Notes under the pieces: model-generated
Told to the model about the DNA's origin: nothing
Databases searched by the model: none
What the model saw: only the letters and a program-made list of their open reading frames with translations
Origin: Campylobacterales bacterium
GTDB taxonomy: Bacteria; Campylobacterota; Campylobacteria; Campylobacterales; Sulfurimonadaceae
Reading direction: 5' to 3'
NCBI GenBank assembly: GCA_016938735.1
Contig: JAFGUB010000044.1
Coordinates: forward strand, 1-54,252
DNA: 54,252 nucleotides
Translations under genes and position numbers: made by a program
In this document: in pieces, positions 43,407-52,175 of the stretch
How the letters are laid out: every line of letters begins with the position of its first letter
Numbering within the stretch: position 1 is the stretch's first letter

Positions 43407-43643
43407 ATGGTCGCCGATTTCGTCGCCGCTTTTGCGAAGCTGATCGTTGCTCATCCTGAGCAAGTATCGGTGCAGACGCAGGAGGTTGACGGAGTGGTGG
43501 AGATTGTCTTGTACGCTAACCAGAGCGATTTGGGCAAACTCATCGGAAAAGAGGGGAAAATGATCGGAGCGATCAAAACCCTCATCTCCGGATGCAAAGC
43601 CAAAGACGGCAAAGGGTACCGTATTAATGTCGAGCCTGTCTGA
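43407..43643 (+). CDS. khpA: KH-domain RNA-binding protein KhpA
   Basis: 78 residues, single KH domain with GxxG loop (LIGKEGKMIGAIKTLI). Binds RNA, often paired with KhpB; located between rpsP and rimM as in many bacteria. Three bases separate it from rpsP, and its end overlaps rimM by 17 bp. Confidence 0.92.
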   Translation: MVADFVAAFAKLIVAHPEQVSVQTQEVDGVVEIVLYANQSDLGKLIGKEGKMIGAIKTLISGCKAKDGKGYRINVEPV

Positions 43644-44166
43644 TACACTCATCAGCGTTGCGACGCTGGGCAAAACGGTCGGTCTCAAAGGCGATATGCG
43701 TTTACATGTAGAGAGCGATTTTCCTGAACAGTTCCGCAAGGGTGCGGAGTTTTTGAGTAAAGATCGCAAGCCTATCGTGCTTGAATCGGTCAATGAAGAG
43801 CGCGGCACCGTGAAGCTTCAAGGGGTGGACTCCCCCGAAGCCGCGCAGCGCTATGTGAATCAGCAACTCTTTACTACCTTTGAATCGACCCGCCAAAATG
43901 TCACGCTGGCTGAGGGGGAGTACTTTTGGTTCGATATCGTCGGCTGTATGGTCTATGAGGGCATGCTCTGTCTGGGCGAAGTCGAAGAGATCGAGCGCAT
44001 CGGCGCGGTGGATTATCTGCGCATCAAAACCGATATCGGTCTGGTACTGCAAGGCGAGATCAAGCAGTTTCTGATCCCCTATCAGAGTCCGTTCGTGGGG
44101 CAAGCCGATATTGCGGCAAAACGTATCGACGTGCAAGGCGGACTTGATCTTCTTCAGGCCTCTTGA
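43627..44166 (+). CDS. rimM: Ribosome maturation factor RimM
   Basis: 179 residues. Starts TLGKTVGLKGDMRLHV (RimM N-terminal domain) and ends with the PRC-barrel (EYFWFDIVGCMVYEG). Assists 30S head maturation by binding S19. The palindrome variant at 43702-43711 lies in the conserved N-terminal strand (RLHVESD). Confidence 0.92.
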   Translation: MSSLSDTLISVATLGKTVGLKGDMRLHVESDFPEQFRKGAEFLSKDRKPIVLESVNEERGTVKLQGVDSPEAAQRYVNQQLFTTFESTRQNVTLAEGEYFWFDIVGCMVYEGMLCLGEVEEIERIGAVDYLRIKTDIGLVLQGEIKQFLIPYQSPFVGQADIAAKRIDVQGGLDLLQAS

Positions 44167-44858
44167 TGCGCTTTACCTATGTGACGCTTTTTCCCCAGCT
44201 CATCGAGGGGTACTTTCAAGACTCCATTATGAAGCGGGCGTTGCAAGCTGGTCTTTTTAGCTTCGATTTTTGTGACCCCCGCGACTATGCGGCCAACAAG
44301 CACGCCAAGGTAGACGATACCGCTGCAGGCGGCGGTGCCGGAATGGTGATGATGTCCCAGCCGCTTTTTGATGTACTCGCGCAGTTTGAAGACACCACCG
44401 TCATTTTTCCCACCCCTGTTGGCAAGCCCTTTACCCAAAACGACGCGAAGCGTTTGGCGCGCAAAAAGCACATCGTTTTCGTCAGCGGGCGCTACGAGGG
44501 GATCGATGAGCGGGTAATCGAGCACTTTGCCGACGAACTTTTTAGCATCGGTGATTACGTGCTCACGGGCGGCGAACTGCCTTCGCTGGTGATGAGCGAC
44601 GCCATTGCGCGAAACATCGACGGGGTACTGGGCAATCGCGAGTCGCTCGTCACGGAGAGCTTCGAGACGTACCTTTTGGAAGCACCTTCGTTTACAAAGC
44701 CGGCTGTTTATGAGGGAATGGGTACGCCATCAGAATTTTTAAAGGGAAACCATAGTAAAATCACGGCACTCAAATTTGCCCTCTCAACCGCCAAGACGCA
44801 ATACTTCAGGCCGGGGCAGCTGATTCAGCATAACAAAAGGACCACTTATGAAAAATAA
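44166..44858 (+). CDS. trmD: tRNA (guanine37-N1) methyltransferase
   Basis: 230 residues. SPOUT-family knot: [34 protein letters not shown], and [11 protein letters not shown] at 44166 overlaps the rimM stop by one base. Makes m1G37, preventing +1 frameshifts. Confidence 0.97.
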   Translation: MRFTYVTLFPQLIEGYFQDSIMKRALQAGLFSFDFCDPRDYAANKHAKVDDTAAGGGAGMVMMSQPLFDVLAQFEDTTVIFPTPVGKPFTQNDAKRLARKKHIVFVSGRYEGIDERVIEHFADELFSIGDYVLTGGELPSLVMSDAIARNIDGVLGNRESLVTESFETYLLEAPSFTKPAVYEGMGTPSEFLKGNHSKITALKFALSTAKTQYFRPGQLIQHNKRTTYEK

Positions 44859-45204
44859 GTACATTGAAAATTTTGAAAAAGCACAAATGGCGGGGAAAAA
44901 CATCCCTGAATTTCGTGCAGGTGATACGCTTCGTCTTGCCGTAAGCATCACGGAAGGTGACAAAACGCGTATTCAGAACTATGAAGGTATCTGTATCTCT
45001 CTTCGCGGTGAAGGTACCGGTAAAACAGTCAATGTACGCAAAATCGGTGCAAACGGTATCGGTATCGAGCGCGTATTCCCGCTCTACAGTGAAAGCCTTC
45101 AAGAGATTACAGTAGTACGCCGCGGTCGTGTTCGCCGTGCAAAACTCTTCTATCTGCGCAATCTCGCAGGTAAAGCGGCACGTATCAAAGAGCTGCGCAA
45201 CTAA
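44848..45204 (+). CDS. rplS: 50S ribosomal protein L19
   Basis: 118 residues. [26 protein letters not shown] and [19 protein letters not shown]-like segments. Overlaps trmD by 11 bp. Last gene of the operon; followed by a terminator-like hairpin at 45215. Confidence 0.98.
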   Translation: MKNKYIENFEKAQMAGKNIPEFRAGDTLRLAVSITEGDKTRIQNYEGICISLRGEGTGKTVNVRKIGANGIGIERVFPLYSESLQEITVVRRGRVRRAKLFYLRNLAGKAARIKELRN

Positions 45205-45214
45205 TCTCCCCATT

Positions 45215-45230
45215 TCCGCCGTTTGGCGGA
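45215..45230 (+). terminator. Hairpin terminator after rplS
   Basis: TCCGCC-GTTT-GGCGGA, a 6-bp G+C-rich stem with a 4-base loop, followed by a pyrimidine-rich tract (TCTCTTCCCCTCTCTTTT). Typical place for an operon end. Confidence 0.65.
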
Positions 45231-45246
45231 TCTCTTCCCCTCTCTT

Positions 45247-45256
45247 TTACATGTAA
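45247..45256. repeat. Palindrome TTACATGTAA upstream of the amidoligase operon
   Basis: Exact copy between the rplS terminator and the next gene, 96 bp before its ATG. Confidence 0.9.
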
Positions 45257-45351
45257 CTCTGATTAAAAATAAGGCGTATGCTTGGACGTTTTAAGCCTGA
45301 GTTGTGCTATTCTTTTTACCTTTCAATACGGCTTTACACAAAGGATACAGC

Positions 45352-48300
45352 ATGGCGATGAAGATCGCACTTTCACACAAAACCCACTACCACTACGACC
45401 GTTCTATTTCGCTCTCTCCTCATGTGATTCGTCTGCGTCCGGCACCCCACTCGCGCACCCCCATCGAAGCCTACTCGCTCAAGATTAAACCTGAAAATCA
45501 CTTCATTAACTATCAACAAGACCCTTTTGGTAACTACCTAGCGCGCATCGTCTTTCCCGAAAAGACGCGCGAACTCTTTATCGACGTAGAGGTGATCGCC
45601 GAGATGATCACCATCAACCCCTTTGATTTTTTTGTCGAGGAGTATGCAGACAAGTACCCTTTTGCATACAAAGAGGGGCTGAAAAAAGAGCTGGCCCCCT
45701 ATCTGGAACTTGAAGCGGCGGGCGCAAAGCTCAAAGCCTTTTTGGCCACAATTGACCGTACACCCCGTTCGATCATCGACTTTTTGGTTGAGATGAATCA
45801 AAAGATCAACAGCTTTCTCAACTACACGATCCGCATGGAGCCCGGAGTGCAGAGCTGCGAAGTGACGCTGGCGGGTAAACTCGGTTCATGCCGCGATTTC
45901 GCTTGGCTCTTTGTGCAGGTGTTGCGGCACTTGGGGCTGGCGGCGCGTTTTGTTTCGGGCTATCTGGTACAGCTGGCCGCCGATGTCAAATCGCTTGACG
46001 GCCCTAGTGGCCCCGAAGCGGATTTTACCGACTTGCACGCGTGGACGGAGGTCTATGTCCCCGGTGCGGGGTGGATCGGGCTTGATGCCACGAGCGGACT
46101 CTTTGCAGGTGAGGGACATATTCCGCTCGCGTGTACGCCACATTTCGAGAGTGCGGCGGCGGTAGAGGGCTTTAGCGACAAGTGTGAGACAGAGTTTTGG
46201 TATGAGAACAAAGTGACGCGCATTTTTGAATCCCCGCGCGTGACCAAACCCTACCGTGACGAGCAGTGGGAGGCGATTTATAATCTGGGCTTTAAGGTGG
46301 ATGAGGAGCTTACATGTAACGATGTGCGCCTCACAATGGGGGGCGAACCCACCTTCGTCTCCATCGATGATATGGAATCGCCGCAGTGGAATACCGAAGC
46401 CGACGGCCCGCACAAACGCGAGCGTGCGACGGTGCTCTCCAGACGCCTACTCAATCAATTCGGCAAAGGGGGCGTACTGCACCATGCGCAGGGTAAGTGG
46501 TATCCGGGCGAGCCGTTGCCACGGTGGATGCAGAGCATTTTCTGGCGCAAAGACGGTAAGGCGATCTGGCGCGATCCTGAGCTGCTGTGCGGGATGGATC
46601 AGCACTTTGAGTGGAGCCTTGAAGATGCCAAACGCTTTATTGACACTTTGGCGCTGAGTCTGGGCATTAGCGATCAAAATATCCTCCCTGCGCTTGAAGA
46701 TCCCCTGCCGCTGCTGTTGCGCGAAGCCTCTTTGCCTGAGGATCTTGATCCGCTCAAAGTCGATCTGGACGATCCACTCGAGCGTGCGCATTTGGCACAA
46801 ACGCTCAGTCGCGGCATGAAAACGCCACGCGGTTTTGTACTGCCGCTGGGGTGGGGGATGACCAAGTGGATCACCTCGCGCTGGAGTTTTCGGCGTGGGG
46901 CGCTCTTTTTGATCGAAGGCAACTCGCCGCTGGGGCTGCGCCTGCCGCTGGATTCGCTGCTGCACAGCCCGCATGTGGAACTGGAGCAGAGCTTTGAGCC
47001 TGACCTTTTTGCCGCCTATCCCGCTTTGGGAGAGTATCACGGTGCCGCAGAGGTGCGCGCCGCATCGGTCAAGGCGAGAACAACACCTTATCAAAGTTAC
47101 GAAGCCTTTGTGCGCACCGCGCTCTCGGTTGAGATCCGTGAGGGCAAGCTCTTTATCTTTTTGCCGCCGCTGCAGCACGCGGAGGCCTTTATGGATCTGA
47201 TGGCCTCGATCGAAGTGACGGCAAAGAAACTCAATATGCCTGTGATGCTTGAGGGCTACGAGCCACCACATGACCCACGCATCGAAAAACTGCGCGTTAC
47301 CCCAGATCCCGGGGTGATTGAGGTGAACATCCATCCCGCCCATTCGTGGGGCGAGCTTAGCGAGACGATTTTGCAGCTTTATGAAGAGGCGCGGCTCTCA
47401 CGGCTGGGGACAGAGAAGTTTATGGTGGACGGCAAGCACACGGGTACCGGCGGGGGCAACCATGTCACCATCGGCGGCGCAACGCCTAGCGACAGCCCGC
47501 TGCTGCGCAATCCCAGACTACTGCGCAGCCTCATTACCTTCTGGCAGCACCATCCTGGGCTAAGCTATCTCTTCTCCGGTGCTTTTATCGGTCCCACCTC
47601 CCAAGCGCCGCGTGTGGATGAAGGGCGAGTCGAGAATCTGTATGAGCTGGAGATCGCTTTTTCACAGATTCCCCAAAACGAGAGCGTCCCCTTTTGGCTC
47701 ACCGATCGGCTCTTTCGCCATATGCTTACCGACATCACGGGCAACACGCACCGCAGTGAATTTTGTATCGACAAGCTCTACTCTCCCGACTCCTCTAGCG
47801 GAAGGCTGGGGCTGCTGGAGCTGCGCGCCTTTGATATGCCCCCGCATGCACGCATGAGTCTGATGCAGATGTTACTGGTGCGTACCCTTGTGGCGCTCTT
47901 TTGGCGCAAACCCTACGAGCACAAGCTGGTGCGCTGGGGCACGCAACTGCACGATAAGTTTTTGCTAGAGCACTACGTCAAACAAGACATTGCCGATGTG
48001 GTCGATTTTCTGCGCGCCGAGGGCTACCCATTTGAGCTCGATTGGTTTGACCCCTTCTTTGAGTTTCGCTTTCCGCTTTATGGGATGAGCCGCGTATCGG
48101 ATATGGAGTTTGAGCTGCGCGCGGCCATCGAGCCGTGGCATGTTTTGGGTGAAGAGTCCACGTCGCAAGGTACGGCGCGCTACGTCGATTCATCACTGGA
48201 GCGGGTGCAGGTGAAGGTGAAGGATTTTGTGAGTGAGCGCTATGTGCTTACATGTAACGGCGTGCGGGTACCGCTGGTAGAGAGCGGCGTCGAGGGTGAA

Positions 48301-48720
48301 TACGTTGCGGGGGTGCGCTACCGCGCGTGGCAGCCCTATTCGGCGCTGCATCCGACCATCGGGGTGGATACGCCGCTGGTGTTTGACGTGGTCGATAGCT
48401 GGAACCGCCGCAGCATGGGCGGTTTTACCTACTTCGTGTCACATCCGGGCGGGCGCAGTTACGATACCTTCCCCATCAACGGCTACGAAGCGGAGTCGCG
48501 CCGTATCAGTCGCTACTGGAGCTTTGGCCACTCTCAAGGGGAGATCGAGGAGCTGCTCGCCCCGATCCGCGAACAGCACGCGGTTGTGCCTGAGGGCGAT
48601 ATGAAGGCGCACAAAGTGGTTAAAAACGACGGGGCGCACCACTTCTTTTACCAAGAGCTGCCCCAAAGCCGCGAATACCCTCATACGCTCGATCTGAGAC
48701 GCAAGGTGGCTTCACGCTGA
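45352..48720 (+). CDS. Transglutaminase-like/DUF2126 putative amidoligase
   Basis: 1122 residues from the ATG at 45352 (AAGGATA upstream). N-terminal transglutaminase N-domain (about 1-100), then a cysteine-protease-like core with C180 (GSCRDFAW), H229 (DLHAWTEV) and D245 (LDATSG), complete. From about residue 320 it is DUF2126 (RLTMGGEPTFVSIDD, TGTGGGNHVTIGG, SGAFIGPTSQAPRVDE, DITGNTHRSEFCIDKL), annotated in Pfam as a putative amidoligase. No signal peptide. First of three overlapping genes; likely makes or attaches an unknown amide-linked peptide. Palindromes at 46310 and 48248 are read LTCN. Confidence 0.85.
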   Translation: MAMKIALSHKTHYHYDRSISLSPHVIRLRPAPHSRTPIEAYSLKIKPENHFINYQQDPFGNYLARIVFPEKTRELFIDVEVIAEMITINPFDFFVEEYADKYPFAYKEGLKKELAPYLELEAAGAKLKAFLATIDRTPRSIIDFLVEMNQKINSFLNYTIRMEPGVQSCEVTLAGKLGSCRDFAWLFVQVLRHLGLAARFVSGYLVQLAADVKSLDGPSGPEADFTDLHAWTEVYVPGAGWIGLDATSGLFAGEGHIPLACTPHFESAAAVEGFSDKCETEFWYENKVTRIFESPRVTKPYRDEQWEAIYNLGFKVDEELTCNDVRLTMGGEPTFVSIDDMESPQWNTEADGPHKRERATVLSRRLLNQFGKGGVLHHAQGKWYPGEPLPRWMQSIFWRKDGKAIWRDPELLCGMDQHFEWSLEDAKRFIDTLALSLGISDQNILPALEDPLPLLLREASLPEDLDPLKVDLDDPLERAHLAQTLSRGMKTPRGFVLPLGWGMTKWITSRWSFRRGALFLIEGNSPLGLRLPLDSLLHSPHVELEQSFEPDLFAAYPALGEYHGAAEVRAASVKARTTPYQSYEAFVRTALSVEIREGKLFIFLPPLQHAEAFMDLMASIEVTAKKLNMPVMLEGYEPPHDPRIEKLRVTPDPGVIEVNIHPAHSWGELSETILQLYEEARLSRLGTEKFMVDGKHTGTGGGNHVTIGGATPSDSPLLRNPRLLRSLITFWQHHPGLSYLFSGAFIGPTSQAPRVDEGRVENLYELEIAFSQIPQNESVPFWLTDRLFRHMLTDITGNTHRSEFCIDKLYSPDSSSGRLGLLELRAFDMPPHARMSLMQMLLVRTLVALFWRKPYEHKLVRWGTQLHDKFLLEHYVKQDIADVVDFLRAEGYPFELDWFDPFFEFRFPLYGMSRVSDMEFELRAAIEPWHVLGEESTSQGTARYVDSSLERVQVKVKDFVSERYVLTCNGVRVPLVESGVEGEYVAGVRYRAWQPYSALHPTIGVDTPLVFDVVDSWNRRSMGGFTYFVSHPGGRSYDTFPINGYEAESRRISRYWSFGHSQGEIEELLAPIREQHAVVPEGDMKAHKVVKNDGAHHFFYQELPQSREYPHTLDLRRKVASR

Positions 48721-51197
48721 TGGCATCGCTGTTTGAGGGCTACGAGGCACTCTCGCGCTATGACGAGATGTTTGATGCGGCGCATCAGGTGCGTTCCCAT
48801 TGGCAGGGGGTACACCGTCTGCTGGATTCACTAGGTTCTGAAGCACTGCGCGCGCGCCAAAGCGATATCGACTGGCGGCTCGAAGAGAACGGCGTTACCT
48901 ATAATGTTTACAACGATCCCGAAGGGCTCAATCGTCCTTGGCGTCTCGATCCGATCCCCTTTATCATCGACGCCGATGAGTGGCGGGGAATCGAAGCGGG
49001 GCTGAAGCAGCGGGCACTGCTGCTTGATCTGCTGCTTAAAGACCTCTACGGAGCGCAGCGTGTGCTTAAAGAGGGAGTAGTGCCGCCAGAGGTGATTTTC
49101 GGTCATTCGGGTTTTATCCGCAGTGCTTTTGGGCATATTGATTCGTCTGTGGCCGCACTGCGTATCTACGCCGCCGATATGGCGCGCGGTCCCGATGGCA
49201 AGATGTGGATCATCAACGACCGTACGCAGGCCCCTTCGGGGCTTGGATATGCGATTGAAAACCGTCTGGCCATGAATGGGGCGATGGCTGAGCTGCTTGG
49301 AGAGGTGCATATCCACCGTATCTCAGGTTTTTTAAACGCGTTTGGCACCATGCTGCGCGATCTTGCCCCCAGCCGCAGCGACAATCCTTTACATGTACTG
49401 CTTAGCCCCGGCCCCTACAACGAAACCTATTTTGAACACGCCTATCTCAGCTCCTTTTTGGGGCTTACTCTGGTGCAAGGACAAGATCTGCTGGGCAAAG
49501 ATGGCAAGATCTATCTGCGCTCACTCGGCGGGCTGCGCCGCGTTGATACGATGCTGCGTCGGGTGGATGACTCTTTTTGTGATCCGCTTGAGCTGCGCAG
49601 CGATTCGCGGCTGGGGGTGGCGGGACTGATGCACGCTGTGCGCGAGCGCAGTATCGCTATGGCCAACCCTATCGGCAGCGGATTGCTTGAAAATGCCGGA
49701 CTGAACCCCTTTATGGGCGCTACGGCAAAGTTTTTTCTAGGCGAAGAGCTGCTGTTGCCGCAGATTGCGACGTGGTGGTGCGGACAGCGAAAGGAGCGCG
49801 ATTTCGTACTTGAAAATCTCTCGACGCTGATCATCAAGCGGATTGATCGGGGGGAGGGGAAGCACACCTTTATCGGAGCGCAACTGAGCCAAGCAGAGCG
49901 CTTGCAGCTGCGTGCGATGATTTTAGAACATCCTTATCGCTACACCGGGCAGGAGCAGGTCACGTTTTCGACGACGCCGGCGCTCGGCGAAGGGGGCATC
50001 GTACCGCGCAAGGCGATTATCCGCTCTTTTGGCGTGCGCGCTGAGGAAGGGTATGCCATCATGCCGGGAGGGTTAGTGCGCGTCGGGTCACAGACCGATT
50101 CGCTCATCGTCTCCGGACAAAGCGGTGGCGGCAGTAAGGATCTTTGGATCGCGGGCACGAGCGAAAGTACACAAGAACACTATATCCCGCCGATTGTTTC
50201 AACTGCGGACCATCTGGAGCATATTCCGAGTCTCAGGGCCGAGAACCTCTTTTGGCTGGGGCGTTATCTTACCCGTTCGATCATCACCGCACGGATGATC
50301 CGCACCGCACTCAAACTCAGTGCCAACCTGTACCGCAGCGAGCAGCGCTTTAGCGAAAATGCGCAGAGTGCGATCAACCGGGCTCTGACCCATTTGACGA
50401 TGACCTACCCCGGCTTTCTCGATCCGCTCACACAGCGCCAGAGTTTGGGTGAGATCCGTTCCGTTGCCACCGACGCGCGGCGTTTGGGCTCCTTGGCGCA
50501 TACGCTGACGATGCTCTCAAATGCCAACGCCGGAGTCAAAAACCTCCTGACGCTCGAGGGGTGGCGGATCTTTGATCGGCTGGAGCGAGATTTCGGTCTC
50601 TTTAGCCGTGCTAAAAACAGTTCGTCACGCTCGCTGGCCAACGGTCTTGAGCAGCTCGTGACGCAGCTTATGGCCTATCGGCAGCTCATTGAGGAGAGCC
50701 TTTTTGAGGGGCTTCTGCTGTATCGTATCGGCGAGCGGATCGAACGGGGGCTACTGGTGGTCTCGAAGGCGCGCGCCTTGTTGTGCAGTGCTTTGGAATC
50801 TCAGGTGCAAAACGAGGTGCTGGAGAACATGCTGCTCTCGTGTGAAAGCCTCAACGCCTACCGTGCGCATTATAAAACAGTGCTGCGTCTTGAGAACGTT
50901 ATCGAGTTGATGTTGCTCGATATTCGTTTCCCAAAATCGCTTATCTATGAGCTCTCCGAGCTGCAAGCACTGTTGCAGCGACTGCCCAAATCCCGCGATG
51001 CACGCTATTTGAGTCGCTATGAGGAGAGCGTGTTTGCGGCTTTTTCCAAGTTGCGCCTCTACCACGGCACAAAAACACTCGAGGCAGTAGGGGATGTTCG
51101 TATGGAGTTTGATGCGCTGCTTGGGGAGATCGGGGCTCTGTTGGCGGCATGTTCCAATGAACTCGGTAAGACCTATTTTGCCCATTACGACGAGTAA
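48720..51197 (+). CDS. Circularly permuted ATP-grasp ligase fused to alpha-E domain
   Basis: 825 residues; ATG overlaps the preceding stop by one base. N-terminal half (about 1-480) matches the DUF404/DUF407 circularly permuted ATP-grasp family (RTQAPSGLGYAIENRLAMNG, LSPGPYNETYFEHAYL, NPIGSGLLENAGLNPFM). The rest (about 500-810) is the helical alpha-E domain (DUF403): NLFWLGRYLTRSIITARMIR, GWRIFDRLERDFGLF. These two are usually separate genes; here they form one protein. Expected to activate a carboxylate with ATP and join it to an amine. Confidence 0.88.
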   Translation: MASLFEGYEALSRYDEMFDAAHQVRSHWQGVHRLLDSLGSEALRARQSDIDWRLEENGVTYNVYNDPEGLNRPWRLDPIPFIIDADEWRGIEAGLKQRALLLDLLLKDLYGAQRVLKEGVVPPEVIFGHSGFIRSAFGHIDSSVAALRIYAADMARGPDGKMWIINDRTQAPSGLGYAIENRLAMNGAMAELLGEVHIHRISGFLNAFGTMLRDLAPSRSDNPLHVLLSPGPYNETYFEHAYLSSFLGLTLVQGQDLLGKDGKIYLRSLGGLRRVDTMLRRVDDSFCDPLELRSDSRLGVAGLMHAVRERSIAMANPIGSGLLENAGLNPFMGATAKFFLGEELLLPQIATWWCGQRKERDFVLENLSTLIIKRIDRGEGKHTFIGAQLSQAERLQLRAMILEHPYRYTGQEQVTFSTTPALGEGGIVPRKAIIRSFGVRAEEGYAIMPGGLVRVGSQTDSLIVSGQSGGGSKDLWIAGTSESTQEHYIPPIVSTADHLEHIPSLRAENLFWLGRYLTRSIITARMIRTALKLSANLYRSEQRFSENAQSAINRALTHLTMTYPGFLDPLTQRQSLGEIRSVATDARRLGSLAHTLTMLSNANAGVKNLLTLEGWRIFDRLERDFGLFSRAKNSSSRSLANGLEQLVTQLMAYRQLIEESLFEGLLLYRIGERIERGLLVVSKARALLCSALESQVQNEVLENMLLSCESLNAYRAHYKTVLRLENVIELMLLDIRFPKSLIYELSELQALLQRLPKSRDARYLSRYEESVFAAFSKLRLYHGTKTLEAVGDVRMEFDALLGEIGALLAACSNELGKTYFAHYDE

Positions 51198-51199
51198 CC

Positions 51200-52090
51200 A
51201 TGACCTATCAGATTTATCACAAAAGCACGTTTTACTATCAGCAACTGGTGACCTTTAGCCACAACCTTGCGCGTCTCAAACCTAGAGAGACGCCGTTTCA
51301 GAAGCTTGCATCCTGGAGGCTGGAGGTCGCTCCCGAAGCGGCGATGCGGGAGTGCTTTGATGATTATTTCGGTAACGCCATCACCCATTTGCTGGTGCGC
51401 GAAGCGCACACCGCGCTGGAGGTGACGGCACATTCGCAGGTAACGATCGACAGCAGTGCACTGCAAGCGTACTATGACACGGCGCGTGCGCATCCTCTGA
51501 GCGTTGCTGAGGCACTGACGCGGCTTGGGGTGAATGACCCCGCTTTGATCGACATCAAGCAGTATCTTTTCCCTTCCGTAATGGTGCCTGGCGCCGGTGA
51601 AGCGATACGGCTTTTTGCACTAGAATCCTTTATAAGCCAGCGGCCGCTTTTTGAGGCTGCTATGGAGCTGATGGAGCGCATCTTTGAAGAGTTTACCTTC
51701 GAGAGTGGTTTTAGCGACATCTCTACTCCTGTCGAAGAGGTGTTTGAAGCCAGAAAAGGGGTCTGTCAGGACTTTGCCCATCTGGCCATTGCCGCGCTGC
51801 GCGCTTTGGGTTTTGCCGCGCGCTATGTGAGCGGCTATATCGAAACGACGCCACCCGAGGGCGAAGAGAAGCTCTTTGGTGCGGATGCCTCTCATGCGTG
51901 GTTTTCGCTTTATATCCCCGATGTGGGTTGGGTCGATTTCGATCCGACCAATAACTTGCTCCCTTTAGAGAAGCATATTGTTTTGGGATGGGGACGCGAC
52001 TACGCCGACGTGGCACCGCTGCAAGGGGTAGTGCGCAGCAGTGGAGAGAGCAGCGTCGGGGTGATGGTGGATGTGCGATCGCTGGAGTAG
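51200..52090 (+). CDS. Transglutaminase-like cysteine peptidase
   Basis: 296 residues. N-terminal beta-barrel domain, then core with C189 (KGVCQDFAH), H232 (DASHAWFS) and D248 (FDPTNN), so catalytically complete. Two bases after the ATP-grasp gene. The family often accompanies the DUF2126 and alpha-E genes. May trim or crosslink the product made by the two ligases. Last gene of the operon. Confidence 0.88.
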   Translation: MTYQIYHKSTFYYQQLVTFSHNLARLKPRETPFQKLASWRLEVAPEAAMRECFDDYFGNAITHLLVREAHTALEVTAHSQVTIDSSALQAYYDTARAHPLSVAEALTRLGVNDPALIDIKQYLFPSVMVPGAGEAIRLFALESFISQRPLFEAAMELMERIFEEFTFESGFSDISTPVEEVFEARKGVCQDFAHLAIAALRALGFAARYVSGYIETTPPEGEEKLFGADASHAWFSLYIPDVGWVDFDPTNNLLPLEKHIVLGWGRDYADVAPLQGVVRSSGESSVGVMVDVRSLE

Positions 52091-52120
52091 GATTGACTCA
52101 TGACATCACCGCAACCAATA

Positions 52121-52149
52121 TTGACATGAAACACCAATTACAGTAGCAT
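52121..52149 (+). promoter_or_regulatory. Putative sigma-70-like promoter of the lipoprotein gene
   Basis: TTGACA (52121-52126), 17-bp spacer, TAGCAT (52144-52149), 27 bp before the ATG at 52176. Unlike the other promoters in the window it has a good -35 box. Confidence 0.5.
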
Positions 52150-52175
52150 TGAGCCAAACGCAAAAAGGCACACAT

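Noticed and set aside
46447-47343. 298-codon open frame antisense to the DUF2126 gene
   Set aside because: Arg/Gln/His-rich shadow without motifs; the plus-strand gene is well supported.
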